Shown in pieces: positions 1 to 4,560 of a DNA stretch of 5,966 nt. The notes below the pieces were generated by a model, which had not been told where the DNA came from, searched no databases, and saw only the letters and a program-made list of their open reading frames with translations. Position 1 is the stretch's first letter. Every line of letters begins with the position of its first letter. Both the position numbers and the translations under genes were made by a program. The DNA is taken from contig USNX01000088.1 in the NCBI GenBank assembly GCA_900556205.1, positions 1-5,966 on the forward strand, read 5' to 3'. This stretch comes from an uncultured Collinsella sp. (GTDB lineage Bacteria; Actinomycetota; Coriobacteriia; Coriobacteriales; Coriobacteriaceae).

Positions 1-78
1 GGTGTGCTGCTCCTATGCATGATCGTCATAGTCGCGGTTGCCAATGCGACCGGCGTCGTCGATACCTCCGCTACCTAA
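1..78 (+). CDS. 3' end of an unidentified gene, hydrophobic C-terminus
   Basis: The frame starting at base 1 stays open for 25 codons and stops with TAA at 76-78. The residues include a strongly hydrophobic run, LLLCMIVIVAVA, followed by a short polar tail ending DTSAT. This looks like a final membrane segment with a short tail. Most codons (GTC, GCG, ACC, GGC) match the preferred set of the other genes here, although CTA and ATA are rarer. The stop lies 5 bases before a strong hairpin terminator, as expected for a real gene end facing the convergent hydrolase gene. The start and most of the protein are outside the window, so no family can be named. It could still be a chance open frame, because only 78 bases are visible. 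Confidence 0.45.
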   Translation, partial: GVLLLCMIVIVAVANATGVVDTSAT

Positions 79-83
79 AAGAA

Positions 84-106
84 AAAGGGCCCCATTGGGG
101 CCCTTT
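84..106. terminator. Bidirectional intrinsic terminator between convergent genes
   Basis: AAAGGGCCCC and GGGGCCCTTT form a perfect 10-bp stem around the 3-base loop ATT. Read on the minus strand, the stem runs into an uninterrupted T-rich tract (complement of 77-86), a classic terminator for the hydrolase gene, whose stop codon is 10 bases away. On the plus strand only TTT follows, so termination of the left-hand partial gene would be weaker. Confidence 0.9.
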
Positions 107-116
107 GCAGTTGCAC

Positions 117-1250
117 TTAGATGCGGTTCATCTGAGCGGCGACTTTGTTGTACCAGTCCTGCCACGTGGGCGGGCAGTACTTTTTGGCCGCTGCCGGGGT
201 AAGGGTGGAGCCGTAGTTGGCGCCCAGATAGGCAACGTGAGCGGAGATGCCCTCGCTCCAGCTGCCAAAGCTGCGCCAACCGCCGCCACGTGCACTCCAG
301 CCCCAGGCGTTGTAAGAATTGGCGCAATAAGCACCCTTGGTGCTCTCGATGCAGGCGATGGCGGGGGACCAACGGGGGTCGACACCGGTATTCCAAGCGG
401 CGACGGCAAAGTTATAGCCCTGGCCTGCCATGGGGGAGCCGGCGAGATAATTGTCGATGCGGCCTGTCCACTCATTAATGAACGAATCGTAATCGGAGTT
501 ACCAGTATTGGAGCTGTTCACCGTGGTGTCGATGGTGGTGTTGGTGTTGGTGGCCTGGCTGCTGGAATTGCTGCCGCTTACGCCCTCGCCCGAGAGCTTC
601 TCGGCGGCAGCGGCCTTATCGGCCTCAAGCTTGGCAAGCTCGGCGGCATTTTCCTGCTCGGCTTTTGCCTGCGCCTCGCTGCGGAGCTGCTGGGCCTGCG
701 CCAGCGCGTCCTCGGCGTTTTTCTGCTCTGCCTCAAGTTGAGACTTGGCCTGCTGGAGCTCAGCCTTGTTCTGCTCGAGTTCGGTTTGCATGTTATTGAG
801 CTGTTCGATCTCGTCGACGCTCGAGCTCGTGATCTGGTTGGTGTATTTGCAGGTCGTGATGAACTCACCCAGGCTCTGCGCGTTGACCAGGAAGCTCACG
901 ATGGGATTGGTGCCCTTCTGATACTTGTACAGATCGCGCATGGCAGAGCTTGCCTTGGCCTGCTGCTCGGGAAGCTTAGCCTCGATTTCCTCGATGCTTG
1001 CCTCATTGGAGTCAATCTGCTTTTGCAGGTCATCGAGTTTGGTGCGGGCGTCGTTGTAGGCGCTCGTGGCGGCTTCGATCTTCTGCTGGGCTGCGGAAAG
1101 CTGGTCCTGCGTTGCCTGCGAGGCGGCATACGCCGCAACGGGGGAGAGCATCGGCGTGGCCGTCAGCGCAACGGCGAGCGCGGCGCTCGTGATGATACGA
1201 GCCGGCGTCGACGCAATGAGCGCTGCGGTGCGATGATTCGAATGCTGCAT
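117..1250 (-). CDS. Secreted coiled-coil peptidoglycan hydrolase-like protein
   Basis: The protein has 377 residues from the ATG at 1250-1248. Residues 1-43 form a signal peptide: a basic start, the hydrophobic stretch IITSAALAVALTA, and a likely cut near AYA/AS. Residues 45-220 are charged, Ala/Gln/Glu-rich coiled coil, resembling the N-terminal half of CwlO/PcsB-type proteins, with a break around 105-142 (MRDLYKYQKG..SLGEF). A Ser/Thr/Asn linker spans about 224-253. Residues 254-377 look like a lysozyme-like or glucosaminidase-superfamily domain. Glu302, in CIESTKG before NAWGW, is the best catalytic candidate. Cys300, Cys309 and Cys359 could form a disulfide outside the cell. The inferred role is cutting glycan strands during growth or division, with the coiled coil restraining or localising activity. 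It has its own terminator and probably its own promoter. The exact glycosidase family is uncertain, and the catalytic domain could be inactive. Confidence 0.85.
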   Translation of the reverse strand: MQHSNHRTAALIASTPARIITSAALAVALTATPMLSPVAAYAASQATQDQLSAAQQKIEAATSAYNDARTKLDDLQKQIDSNEASIEEIEAKLPEQQAKASSAMRDLYKYQKGTNPIVSFLVNAQSLGEFITTCKYTNQITSSSVDEIEQLNNMQTELEQNKAELQQAKSQLEAEQKNAEDALAQAQQLRSEAQAKAEQENAAELAKLEADKAAAAEKLSGEGVSGSNSSSQATNTNTTIDTTVNSSNTGNSDYDSFINEWTGRIDNYLAGSPMAGQGYNFAVAAWNTGVDPRWSPAIACIESTKGAYCANSYNAWGWSARGGGWRSFGSWSEGISAHVAYLGANYGSTLTPAAAKKYCPPTWQDWYNKVAAQMNRI

Positions 1251-1255
1251 CCAGT

Positions 1256-1261
1256 CCCTCT
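1256..1261 (-). promoter_or_regulatory. Ribosome binding site fixing the hydrolase start
   Basis: AGAGGG on the minus strand lies 5 bases before the ATG at 1250. It favours this ATG over the in-frame TTG at 1265, which would overlap the site itself and add five residues (MQRDW) before the signal peptide. Confidence 0.75.
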
Positions 1262-1292
1262 GCAATCAATCGTAGGTTATGGTTCGAACGGT

Positions 1293-1298
1293 ATTCTA
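1293..1298 (-). promoter_or_regulatory. Possible -10 box of the hydrolase gene
   Basis: TAGAAT on the minus strand would place the transcript start near 1286, giving a leader of about 36 bases before the ATG at 1250. The same hexamer serves as the predicted -10 of the ligase gene. No good -35 is found at normal spacing: TTCAAG lies 19 bases upstream and TTGAGG only 13. The -10 lies just downstream of the palindromes at 1312-1359, so an activator-dependent promoter is conceivable. Confidence 0.35.
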
Positions 1299-1311
1299 CT
1301 ACTGCTTTCGA

Positions 1312-1359
1312 CCTCAACTTGAACCTTAAAGGTTCCAAAGGGTCAAGTTGAACTTGAGG
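1312..1359. repeat. Nested palindromes upstream of the hydrolase gene
   Basis: Two perfect odd-length palindromes lie side by side: GAACCTTAAAGGTTC at 1321-1335 (7+1+7) and TCAAGTTGAACTTGA at 1343-1357 (7+1+7). In addition TCAACTTGA at 1314-1322 is the exact complement of TCAAGTTGA at 1343-1351, so the second palindrome's left part can pair either with itself or with this outer arm. The block sits just upstream of the putative hydrolase -10 and in an AT-richer gap (1251-1482) with no gene. It could be an operator array or a switching RNA leader; neither is proven. No T-run follows the stems, so a terminator is unlikely. Confidence 0.7.
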
Positions 1360-1482
1360 CTTTGGCTTTGACCTGCAGTTATGATGAATTGTTGAGAAAC
1401 CATAGAGTTCAACTTTAACGTTACGGGGCCTGTTTGAGAGGAGTTCTGGGCTGTAAAAGCTATCTCAACGTGGGGTTTACAA

Positions 1483-2115
1483 CTACAGGGTTCCTTTGCG
1501 ACGAGCCTGCTCCACCTCTTTGAGTGCGTCGGCGGGAGCGAAGGAACAGGTGCCGTCGCCGAGCTTGACCACCTGGATGTCGTCGCCGGCATGGACCTCT
1601 CCGCCCTTTAGCACAACGCCAAAAACGCCCTCGTGGGGAAAGATGCAGTCGCCAGCGAGATAGTAGATGGCGCAACGGGTGTGGCAGACCTTGCCGATTT
1701 GGCTGATTTCGACGAGCACGTCGCTTCCAAGCTTGAGCTGTGTGCCCAAGGGGAGCGAGAGCGGGTTGATGCCCCGGGTTGTGAAGTTCTCTCCAAAGTC
1801 ACCCTCGTGCACATCGAGCCCGCGCGCCTGCGCCGTCTGGATGGACTCCGCGGCTAAAAAAGAGACCTGGCGGTGCCAATGTCCGGCGTGCGCATCGGTA
1901 GCGAGGCCAAATTGCTCGATGACGGTGTCGCGTCCATCGGCGACGGGCGACTTGCGAGTGCCTTTGTGCTCCGACGTGTTGATTGAGACGATACGGGCAG
2001 GCCCGTTGTAAGCATCGTTTGCGGTGCGTAGGGGAACTGCCGTCTGGGCACGATCCGCAAGTTCGCGCTCGGCGGCGTCAATGATGGGGTTGTTGATCGG
2101 ATGAGCCTGGGGCAC
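1483..2115 (-). CDS. MOSC-domain protein (molybdenum-cofactor sulfurase C-terminal type)
   Basis: The protein has 210 residues from a GTG start and stops with TAG. The MOSC core begins near residue 39 (ARIVSINTSEHKGTRKSPV). It continues through DAHAGHWHRQVSFLA (74-88) and GDFGENFTTRGI (105-116), ending in the cysteine-containing stretch IGKVCHTRCAIYY (140-152) and EGVFGVVLKGGEV. Cys144, Cys148 and Cys157 are visible, and a MOSC cysteine is expected to carry sulfur. Known MOSC proteins transfer sulfur to or bind metal-sulfur/pterin cofactors; in anaerobes short MOSC proteins of this kind often occur with molybdenum cofactor genes. No other cofactor gene is in this window, so its pathway here is inferred only. 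About 38 residues precede the core, without an obvious domain. It is probably cytoplasmic, as no signal peptide or membrane segment is seen. No convincing hairpin terminator lies after its stop. Confidence 0.9.
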   Translation of the reverse strand: MPQAHPINNPIIDAAERELADRAQTAVPLRTANDAYNGPARIVSINTSEHKGTRKSPVADGRDTVIEQFGLATDAHAGHWHRQVSFLAAESIQTAQARGLDVHEGDFGENFTTRGINPLSLPLGTQLKLGSDVLVEISQIGKVCHTRCAIYYLAGDCIFPHEGVFGVVLKGGEVHAGDDIQVVKLGDGTCSFAPADALKEVEQARRKGTL

Positions 2116-2121
2116 GGTGCA

Positions 2122-2127
2122 CCTTTC
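2122..2127 (-). promoter_or_regulatory. Ribosome binding site for the MOSC gene GTG start
   Basis: GAAAGG on the minus strand ends 6 bases before the GTG at 2115-2113. No ATG, GTG or TTG occurs in frame between there and the start of the conserved MOSC core, which supports this unusual start and the N-terminal extension. Confidence 0.65.
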
Positions 2128-2135
2128 GACGGGGC

Positions 2136-2178
2136 GGGCAACATGTTGAATCCTACAACAATGGTAGGTTCATTGCCC
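2136..2178. repeat. Long imperfect inverted repeat in the divergent gap
   Basis: GGGCAA (2136-2141), TGAA (2147-2150) and CCTAC (2152-2156) pair in order with GTAGG (2164-2168), TTCA (2169-2172) and TTGCCC (2173-2178). This gives 15 base pairs with a 5-base and a 1-base bulge on one side and the loop AACAATG. It ends 20 bases upstream of the MOSC start codon and would fold in that gene's leader if transcription starts further upstream. It could equally be a DNA operator. Confidence 0.6.
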
Positions 2179-2193
2179 GTTGTCATACAACGG
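2177..2193. promoter_or_regulatory. Operator-like dyad between divergent genes
   Basis: CCGTTGTCATACAACGG is a perfect 7-bp inverted repeat around CAT. On the minus strand its centre reads TATGAC, which could act as a weak -10 for the MOSC gene, so a repressor here could block that promoter. There is no clear -35. It shares two bases with the neighbouring inverted repeat. Confidence 0.4.
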
Positions 2194-2203
2194 TGAGCGC
2201 CGT

Positions 2204-2226
2204 CTTCGTGCTGGCCTTCGTGCTGG
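2204..2226. repeat. Two tandem copies of an 11-bp word
   Basis: CTTCGTGCTGG occurs at 2204-2214 and again at 2216-2226, a 12-base period. It lies in the gap between the divergent MOSC and ligase genes, upstream of the ligase -35. It may be a simple duplication or a pair of binding sites on nearly the same DNA face. Confidence 0.6.
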
Positions 2227-2261
2227 ACAATTACGTTGATTGCCATAGATACGGTGGAGCT

Positions 2262-2291
2262 TTGGGCGCCGGCGGCTTGGCACGCTAGAAT
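2262..2291 (+). promoter_or_regulatory. Predicted promoter of the ligase gene
   Basis: TTGGGC (2262-2267) and TAGAAT (2286-2291) are separated by 18 bases, fitting a housekeeping-type promoter with a fair -35 and a good -10. Transcription would start near 2298, giving a leader of about 50 bases. The palindrome TTGCGCAA sits at that start site. Confidence 0.45.
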
Positions 2292-2298
2292 AAATCAG

Positions 2299-2306
2299 TT
2301 GCGCAA
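2299..2306. promoter_or_regulatory. Candidate operator TTGCGCAA, ligase copy
   Basis: This is a perfect 8-bp palindrome beginning 8 bases after the end of the ligase -10. The same word occurs at the same place relative to the racemase -10, and I saw no third copy in the window. Binding by a regulator is inferred. Confidence 0.35.
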
Positions 2307-2347
2307 AGACCGCCCGTTGTGTGGGCAGTTCATGATAGGAAGTTTCC

Positions 2348-3604
2348 ATGGCATTGCAATTTACAGAGCGCGAGTTCATTCCCGTGCTGCTCGGTGGCGA
2401 CATCAACGCCTATTCGGTGGCGCGTGCCTTCTACGAGGAGTACCAGGTCAAGAGTCTGGTCTTTGGCAAGTATCAGACGGGTCCCGCGTACCGCAGCCAG
2501 ATTATCGACTACACGCCCAACGTGGATATCGATACCATGCCCGTGATGCTCAAAACCGTCAACGGCATTGCCCAAGCGCATGCCGATAAGACGATTGTCC
2601 TTGTGGGCTGTGGTGACAACTATGTTGCCCTCGTGGCTCAGGCCAAGGATGCCCATGAGTTGGCGGATAACATCGTCGCGCCTTACGCTCCCTACAGCAT
2701 GCTTGAGCAGTGTCAGAAGAAGGAGATCTTCTACGAGCTGTGCGAGAAGCATGGCGTGCCCTATCCGCATACCTTTACCTTCACCATGGCGATGCTCAAT
2801 GCCCAGGGTGAGGCACCTGCCGAAGTGCTCGACCAGATCGATTTTCCCTACCCGATGATTCTGAAGCCTTCTGACGGCATCATGTGGTGGCAGCACGAGT
2901 TCGAGGGCCAGAAGAAGGCCTATGAGATTGCCGACCGCGCCGAGCTGGAACAGGTCATTCGCGATTCGTATGCCAGCGGCTACACCGACGACCTGATCTT
3001 GCAGGATCGCGTGCCCGGCAACGACGAGTACATGCGCGTGCTCACCAGTTATTCCGACCGCAACGGCAAGGTGCGCATGATGTGCCTGGGTCACGTGCTG
3101 CTCGAGGAGCATCAGCCCCACGGTGTCGGCAACCACGCCTGTATCATCACCGAGCCTAACGACGAGCTCATGGGCGGCGTGCGCAAGCTGCTCGAGGACC
3201 TTCACTTTGTGGGCTATTCCAACTTTGACGTTAAGTACGACGAACGCGACGGCTCGTTTAAGTTCTTCGATTTCAACACGCGCCAGGGTCGCAGCAACTA
3301 CTACGTCACCAACAGCGGCTTTAACGTTGCCAAGTATGTGGTGGACGAGTATGTGTTCAACCGCCCGTTTGAGCCGGAGTTTGTGACGGCGCAGGACGAG
3401 GCGCTGTGGATGGTCGTCCCCATGGGCGTCGTCGACAAGTACGTCAAGGATCCCGAGCTGCGCGCTAAGGTGCATCGCCTGGACAAGGAAGGCAAGGGCG
3501 CCGACCCTTCGTTTATGAAGGGCGACTTTGTCTTTAACCGCTGGCTGCGCATGTGGCACACCAAGCTGCGCCACTTTAAGCTGTTCAAGACGTATTACAA
3601 GTAA
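2348..3604 (+). CDS. ATP-grasp carboxylate-amine ligase, probable D-aspartate ligase
   Basis: The protein has 418 residues. AGGAAG at 2337-2342, 5 bases before the ATG, supports the start. An N-terminal alpha/beta domain (IPVLLGGDINAYSVARAF, 11-28) precedes an ATP-grasp fold: KKEIFYELCEKHGVPYP (124-140), the nucleotide-binding lysine in YPMILKPSDG (168-177), ILQDRVPGNDE (217-227), MCLGHVLLEEH (245-255), and the metal-site segment FDFNTRQGRSNYYV (307-320), with Asp308 and Asn310 as likely ligands. ATP-grasp ligases activate a carboxylate as acyl-phosphate and join it to an amine. The overall pattern resembles the Enterococcus faecium D-Asp ligase (Asl), which adds D-Asp to the lysine side chain of peptidoglycan precursors. 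The racemase next door supports this. It is cytoplasmic, acting before precursors are exported. The enzyme class is firm; the substrate is inferred and could be another amino acid. Confidence 0.9.
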   Translation: MALQFTEREFIPVLLGGDINAYSVARAFYEEYQVKSLVFGKYQTGPAYRSQIIDYTPNVDIDTMPVMLKTVNGIAQAHADKTIVLVGCGDNYVALVAQAKDAHELADNIVAPYAPYSMLEQCQKKEIFYELCEKHGVPYPHTFTFTMAMLNAQGEAPAEVLDQIDFPYPMILKPSDGIMWWQHEFEGQKKAYEIADRAELEQVIRDSYASGYTDDLILQDRVPGNDEYMRVLTSYSDRNGKVRMMCLGHVLLEEHQPHGVGNHACIITEPNDELMGGVRKLLEDLHFVGYSNFDVKYDERDGSFKFFDFNTRQGRSNYYVTNSGFNVAKYVVDEYVFNRPFEPEFVTAQDEALWMVVPMGVVDKYVKDPELRAKVHRLDKEGKGADPSFMKGDFVFNRWLRMWHTKLRHFKLFKTYYK

Positions 3605-3613
3605 ATGAGTGCG

Positions 3614-3643
3614 GCGCCCGTCCGGTTTGCATCGGGCGGGCGC
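3614..3643 (+). other. GC-rich hairpin between ligase and racemase genes
   Basis: GCGCCCGTCCG (3614-3624) pairs with CGGGCGGGCGC (3633-3643) over 11 bp with one G-U pair and the loop GTTTGCAT. It begins 10 bases after the ligase stop. No T-run follows, so it is at best a partial terminator. It could protect the ligase message or limit read-through into the racemase gene. Its loop holds the only -35-like sequence of the next promoter. Confidence 0.7.
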
Positions 3644-3646
3644 GGG

Positions 3647-3652
3647 TATGAT
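3647..3652 (+). promoter_or_regulatory. Possible -10 box of the racemase gene
   Basis: TATGAT is one base off the TATAAT consensus and would start transcription near 3659. The -35 candidates TTTGCA (3626-3631) and TTGCAT (3627-3632) are only 15 and 14 bases upstream and lie in a hairpin loop, so the promoter is weak or needs an activator. The gene may also be read from the ligase promoter. Confidence 0.4.
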
Positions 3653-3660
3653 ACGCGCAA

Positions 3661-3668
3661 TTGCGCAA
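3661..3668. promoter_or_regulatory. Candidate operator TTGCGCAA, racemase copy
   Basis: This second copy of the palindrome begins 9 bases after the racemase -10. It overlaps the 12-bp palindrome GCGCAATTGCGC at 3655-3666, so the dyad is longer here than at the ligase gene. Confidence 0.35.
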
Positions 3669-3676
3669 GCGTCACC

Positions 3677-3683
3677 AAGGAGG
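3677..3683 (+). promoter_or_regulatory. Ribosome binding site fixing the racemase start
   Basis: AAGGAGG, a near-perfect Shine-Dalgarno sequence, lies 5 bases before the ATG at 3689. It rules against the in-frame ATG at 3605, which would add 28 residues translated from the hairpin and promoter region. Confidence 0.9.
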
Positions 3684-3688
3684 CGGCG

Positions 3689-4435
3689 ATGGAAAAGCTG
3701 GGAGTTATCGGCGGCATGGGCGCCGAGGCCACGTCGTATTACTACGACCAGGTGGTGCGTCATACGGCTGCTGCCTGCGATCAGGAACATATCGACATGG
3801 TGGTGCTCTCCAAGTCGACCATGCCCGACCGCACGTTGGCCATTAAGACCGGCGAGCATGCCAGGCTGCTGGCGACCATGAAAGAGTGTGCCCAGGCACT
3901 CGAGTCGCTGGGCTGTGCGCACATTGCCATTCCCTGCAACACGTCGCACTACTTCTACGACCAGATCCAGTCGTTTACGAAGGTGCCGATTATCCACATG
4001 CCGCGTGAGTCGGTGCGCTATGCTCTGGCCGGTGCGGTGATGGGGGAGTGCGAGTTCGATCCCAACCTGAGTATGCCGGCCGAGCCGGTGCACAAGATTG
4101 GCATTATGGGAACCGATGGCACCGTGAGCGCGGGCGTCTACGGCCGCGAATGTAAGGCTGCGGGTGTTGAGGTCGTCTATCCCAGCGAGAAACGTCAGAA
4201 CGATGTGATGTCGCTTATCTACGATGATGTGAAGGCCGGACGTGAGCCCGATATGGATAAGTTCGACCGCGTGATGTGGGAGTTCGCCCGTAGCGGCTGC
4301 GACCGCGTCATTCTGGCCTGCACCGAGCTATCGGTGCTGCAAAAGTACCGAGAGATGCCCGAGATCACCCTCGACGCCATGGACGTCCTGGTGCGCGAAT
4401 CCATCATCCGTAGCGGTGCCCCCTACCGCCTCTAG
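3689..4435 (+). CDS. Aspartate/glutamate racemase family protein
   Basis: The protein has 248 residues. It opens with MEKLGVIGGMGAEAT, the usual start of aspartate-racemase-type enzymes, then DQEHIDMVVLSKSTMPDRT (31-49), also family-typical. The two catalytic cysteines of this cofactor-independent family are present: Cys83 in IPCNTSH and Cys211 in LACTELSVL. They remove and return the alpha proton from opposite faces. The expected reaction is L-Asp to D-Asp, with glutamate or another amino acid possible. A segment at about 114-134 (GAVMGECEFDPNLSMPAEPV) looks like an insertion within the fold. The gene follows the ATP-grasp ligase by 84 bases on the same strand, so it probably supplies that enzyme's D-amino acid. 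It is cytoplasmic. It is followed by two hairpins that end the unit. It is less likely to be the cell's main MurI, given its neighbour and GGMG-type N-terminus. Confidence 0.9.
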   Translation: MEKLGVIGGMGAEATSYYYDQVVRHTAAACDQEHIDMVVLSKSTMPDRTLAIKTGEHARLLATMKECAQALESLGCAHIAIPCNTSHYFYDQIQSFTKVPIIHMPRESVRYALAGAVMGECEFDPNLSMPAEPVHKIGIMGTDGTVSAGVYGRECKAAGVEVVYPSEKRQNDVMSLIYDDVKAGREPDMDKFDRVMWEFARSGCDRVILACTELSVLQKYREMPEITLDAMDVLVRESIIRSGAPYRL

Positions 4436-4442
4436 CTTCCGA

Positions 4443-4479
4443 CCTGCCAAAAAGGGACAGGTTTATTTTGGTAGGTTTT
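4443..4479 (+). terminator. First terminator-like hairpin after the racemase gene
   Basis: CCTGCCAAAA (4443-4452) pairs with TTTTGGTAGG (4466-4475) over 10 bp with one G-U pair and a 13-base loop, then TTTT follows at 4476-4479. It starts 7 bases after the racemase stop. The stem is weaker than the next one. The A/T-rich word composition differs from the flanking genes, and it may be a dispersed element rather than a dedicated terminator. Confidence 0.55.
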
Positions 4480-4494
4480 ATCTGGTGAAACAGT

Positions 4495-4531
4495 AAAGGC
4501 CTCGGCTCGTTTGGTGCGAGCCGAGGCCTTT
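4495..4531. terminator. Strong bidirectional terminator between racemase and ecfT
   Basis: AAAGGCCTCGGCTCG (4495-4509) and CGAGCCGAGGCCTTT (4517-4531) form a perfect 15-bp stem with the loop TTTGGTG. TTTT ends the plus side (4529-4532) and TTT ends the minus side, so it can stop both the racemase transcript and the facing ecfT transcript. Confidence 0.92.
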
Positions 4532-4560
4532 TGCGTTGGGCAGTTGCTGTCGGTGGTGAA

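Noticed and set aside
1281..1289. GGTTCGAAC, similar to a tRNA T-arm
   Set aside because: No acceptor stem, anticodon arm or D-arm can be built around it; it is simply a short palindrome.
15..1322. Plus-strand open frame of 435 codons over the hydrolase gene
   Set aside because: It is antisense to a gene with a clear signal peptide, domains, ribosome site and terminator. Its translation is low-complexity Leu/Gly/Arg-rich, as expected from the reverse of a biased coding sequence.
1321..1335. Possible LexA/SOS box (GAAC...GTTC)
   Set aside because: The half-sites are separated by 7 bases rather than the 4 expected for Gram-positive LexA sites, and the neighbouring gene is not an SOS function.
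1452..1482. Terminator for the MOSC gene (TGTAAA...TTTACA)
   Set aside because: It has only a 6-bp A/T-rich stem with a long loop and no T-run on the minus strand.
2116..2200. Molybdenum-cofactor riboswitch upstream of the MOSC gene
   Set aside because: Only one bulged stem and a small dyad are present; the region is too short and lacks the multi-stem layout of that RNA class.
3605..3688. Longer racemase start at ATG 3605
   Set aside because: It would translate the hairpin and promoter region into 28 residues unlike the family start. AAGGAGG clearly serves the ATG at 3689.
2330..4093. Minus-strand open frame of 587 codons over the ligase and racemase genes
   Set aside because: It is the antisense of two well-supported enzymes. 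The product is His/Leu/Val-rich with no recognisable domain, and it arises from codon bias that avoids stops in this antisense frame.
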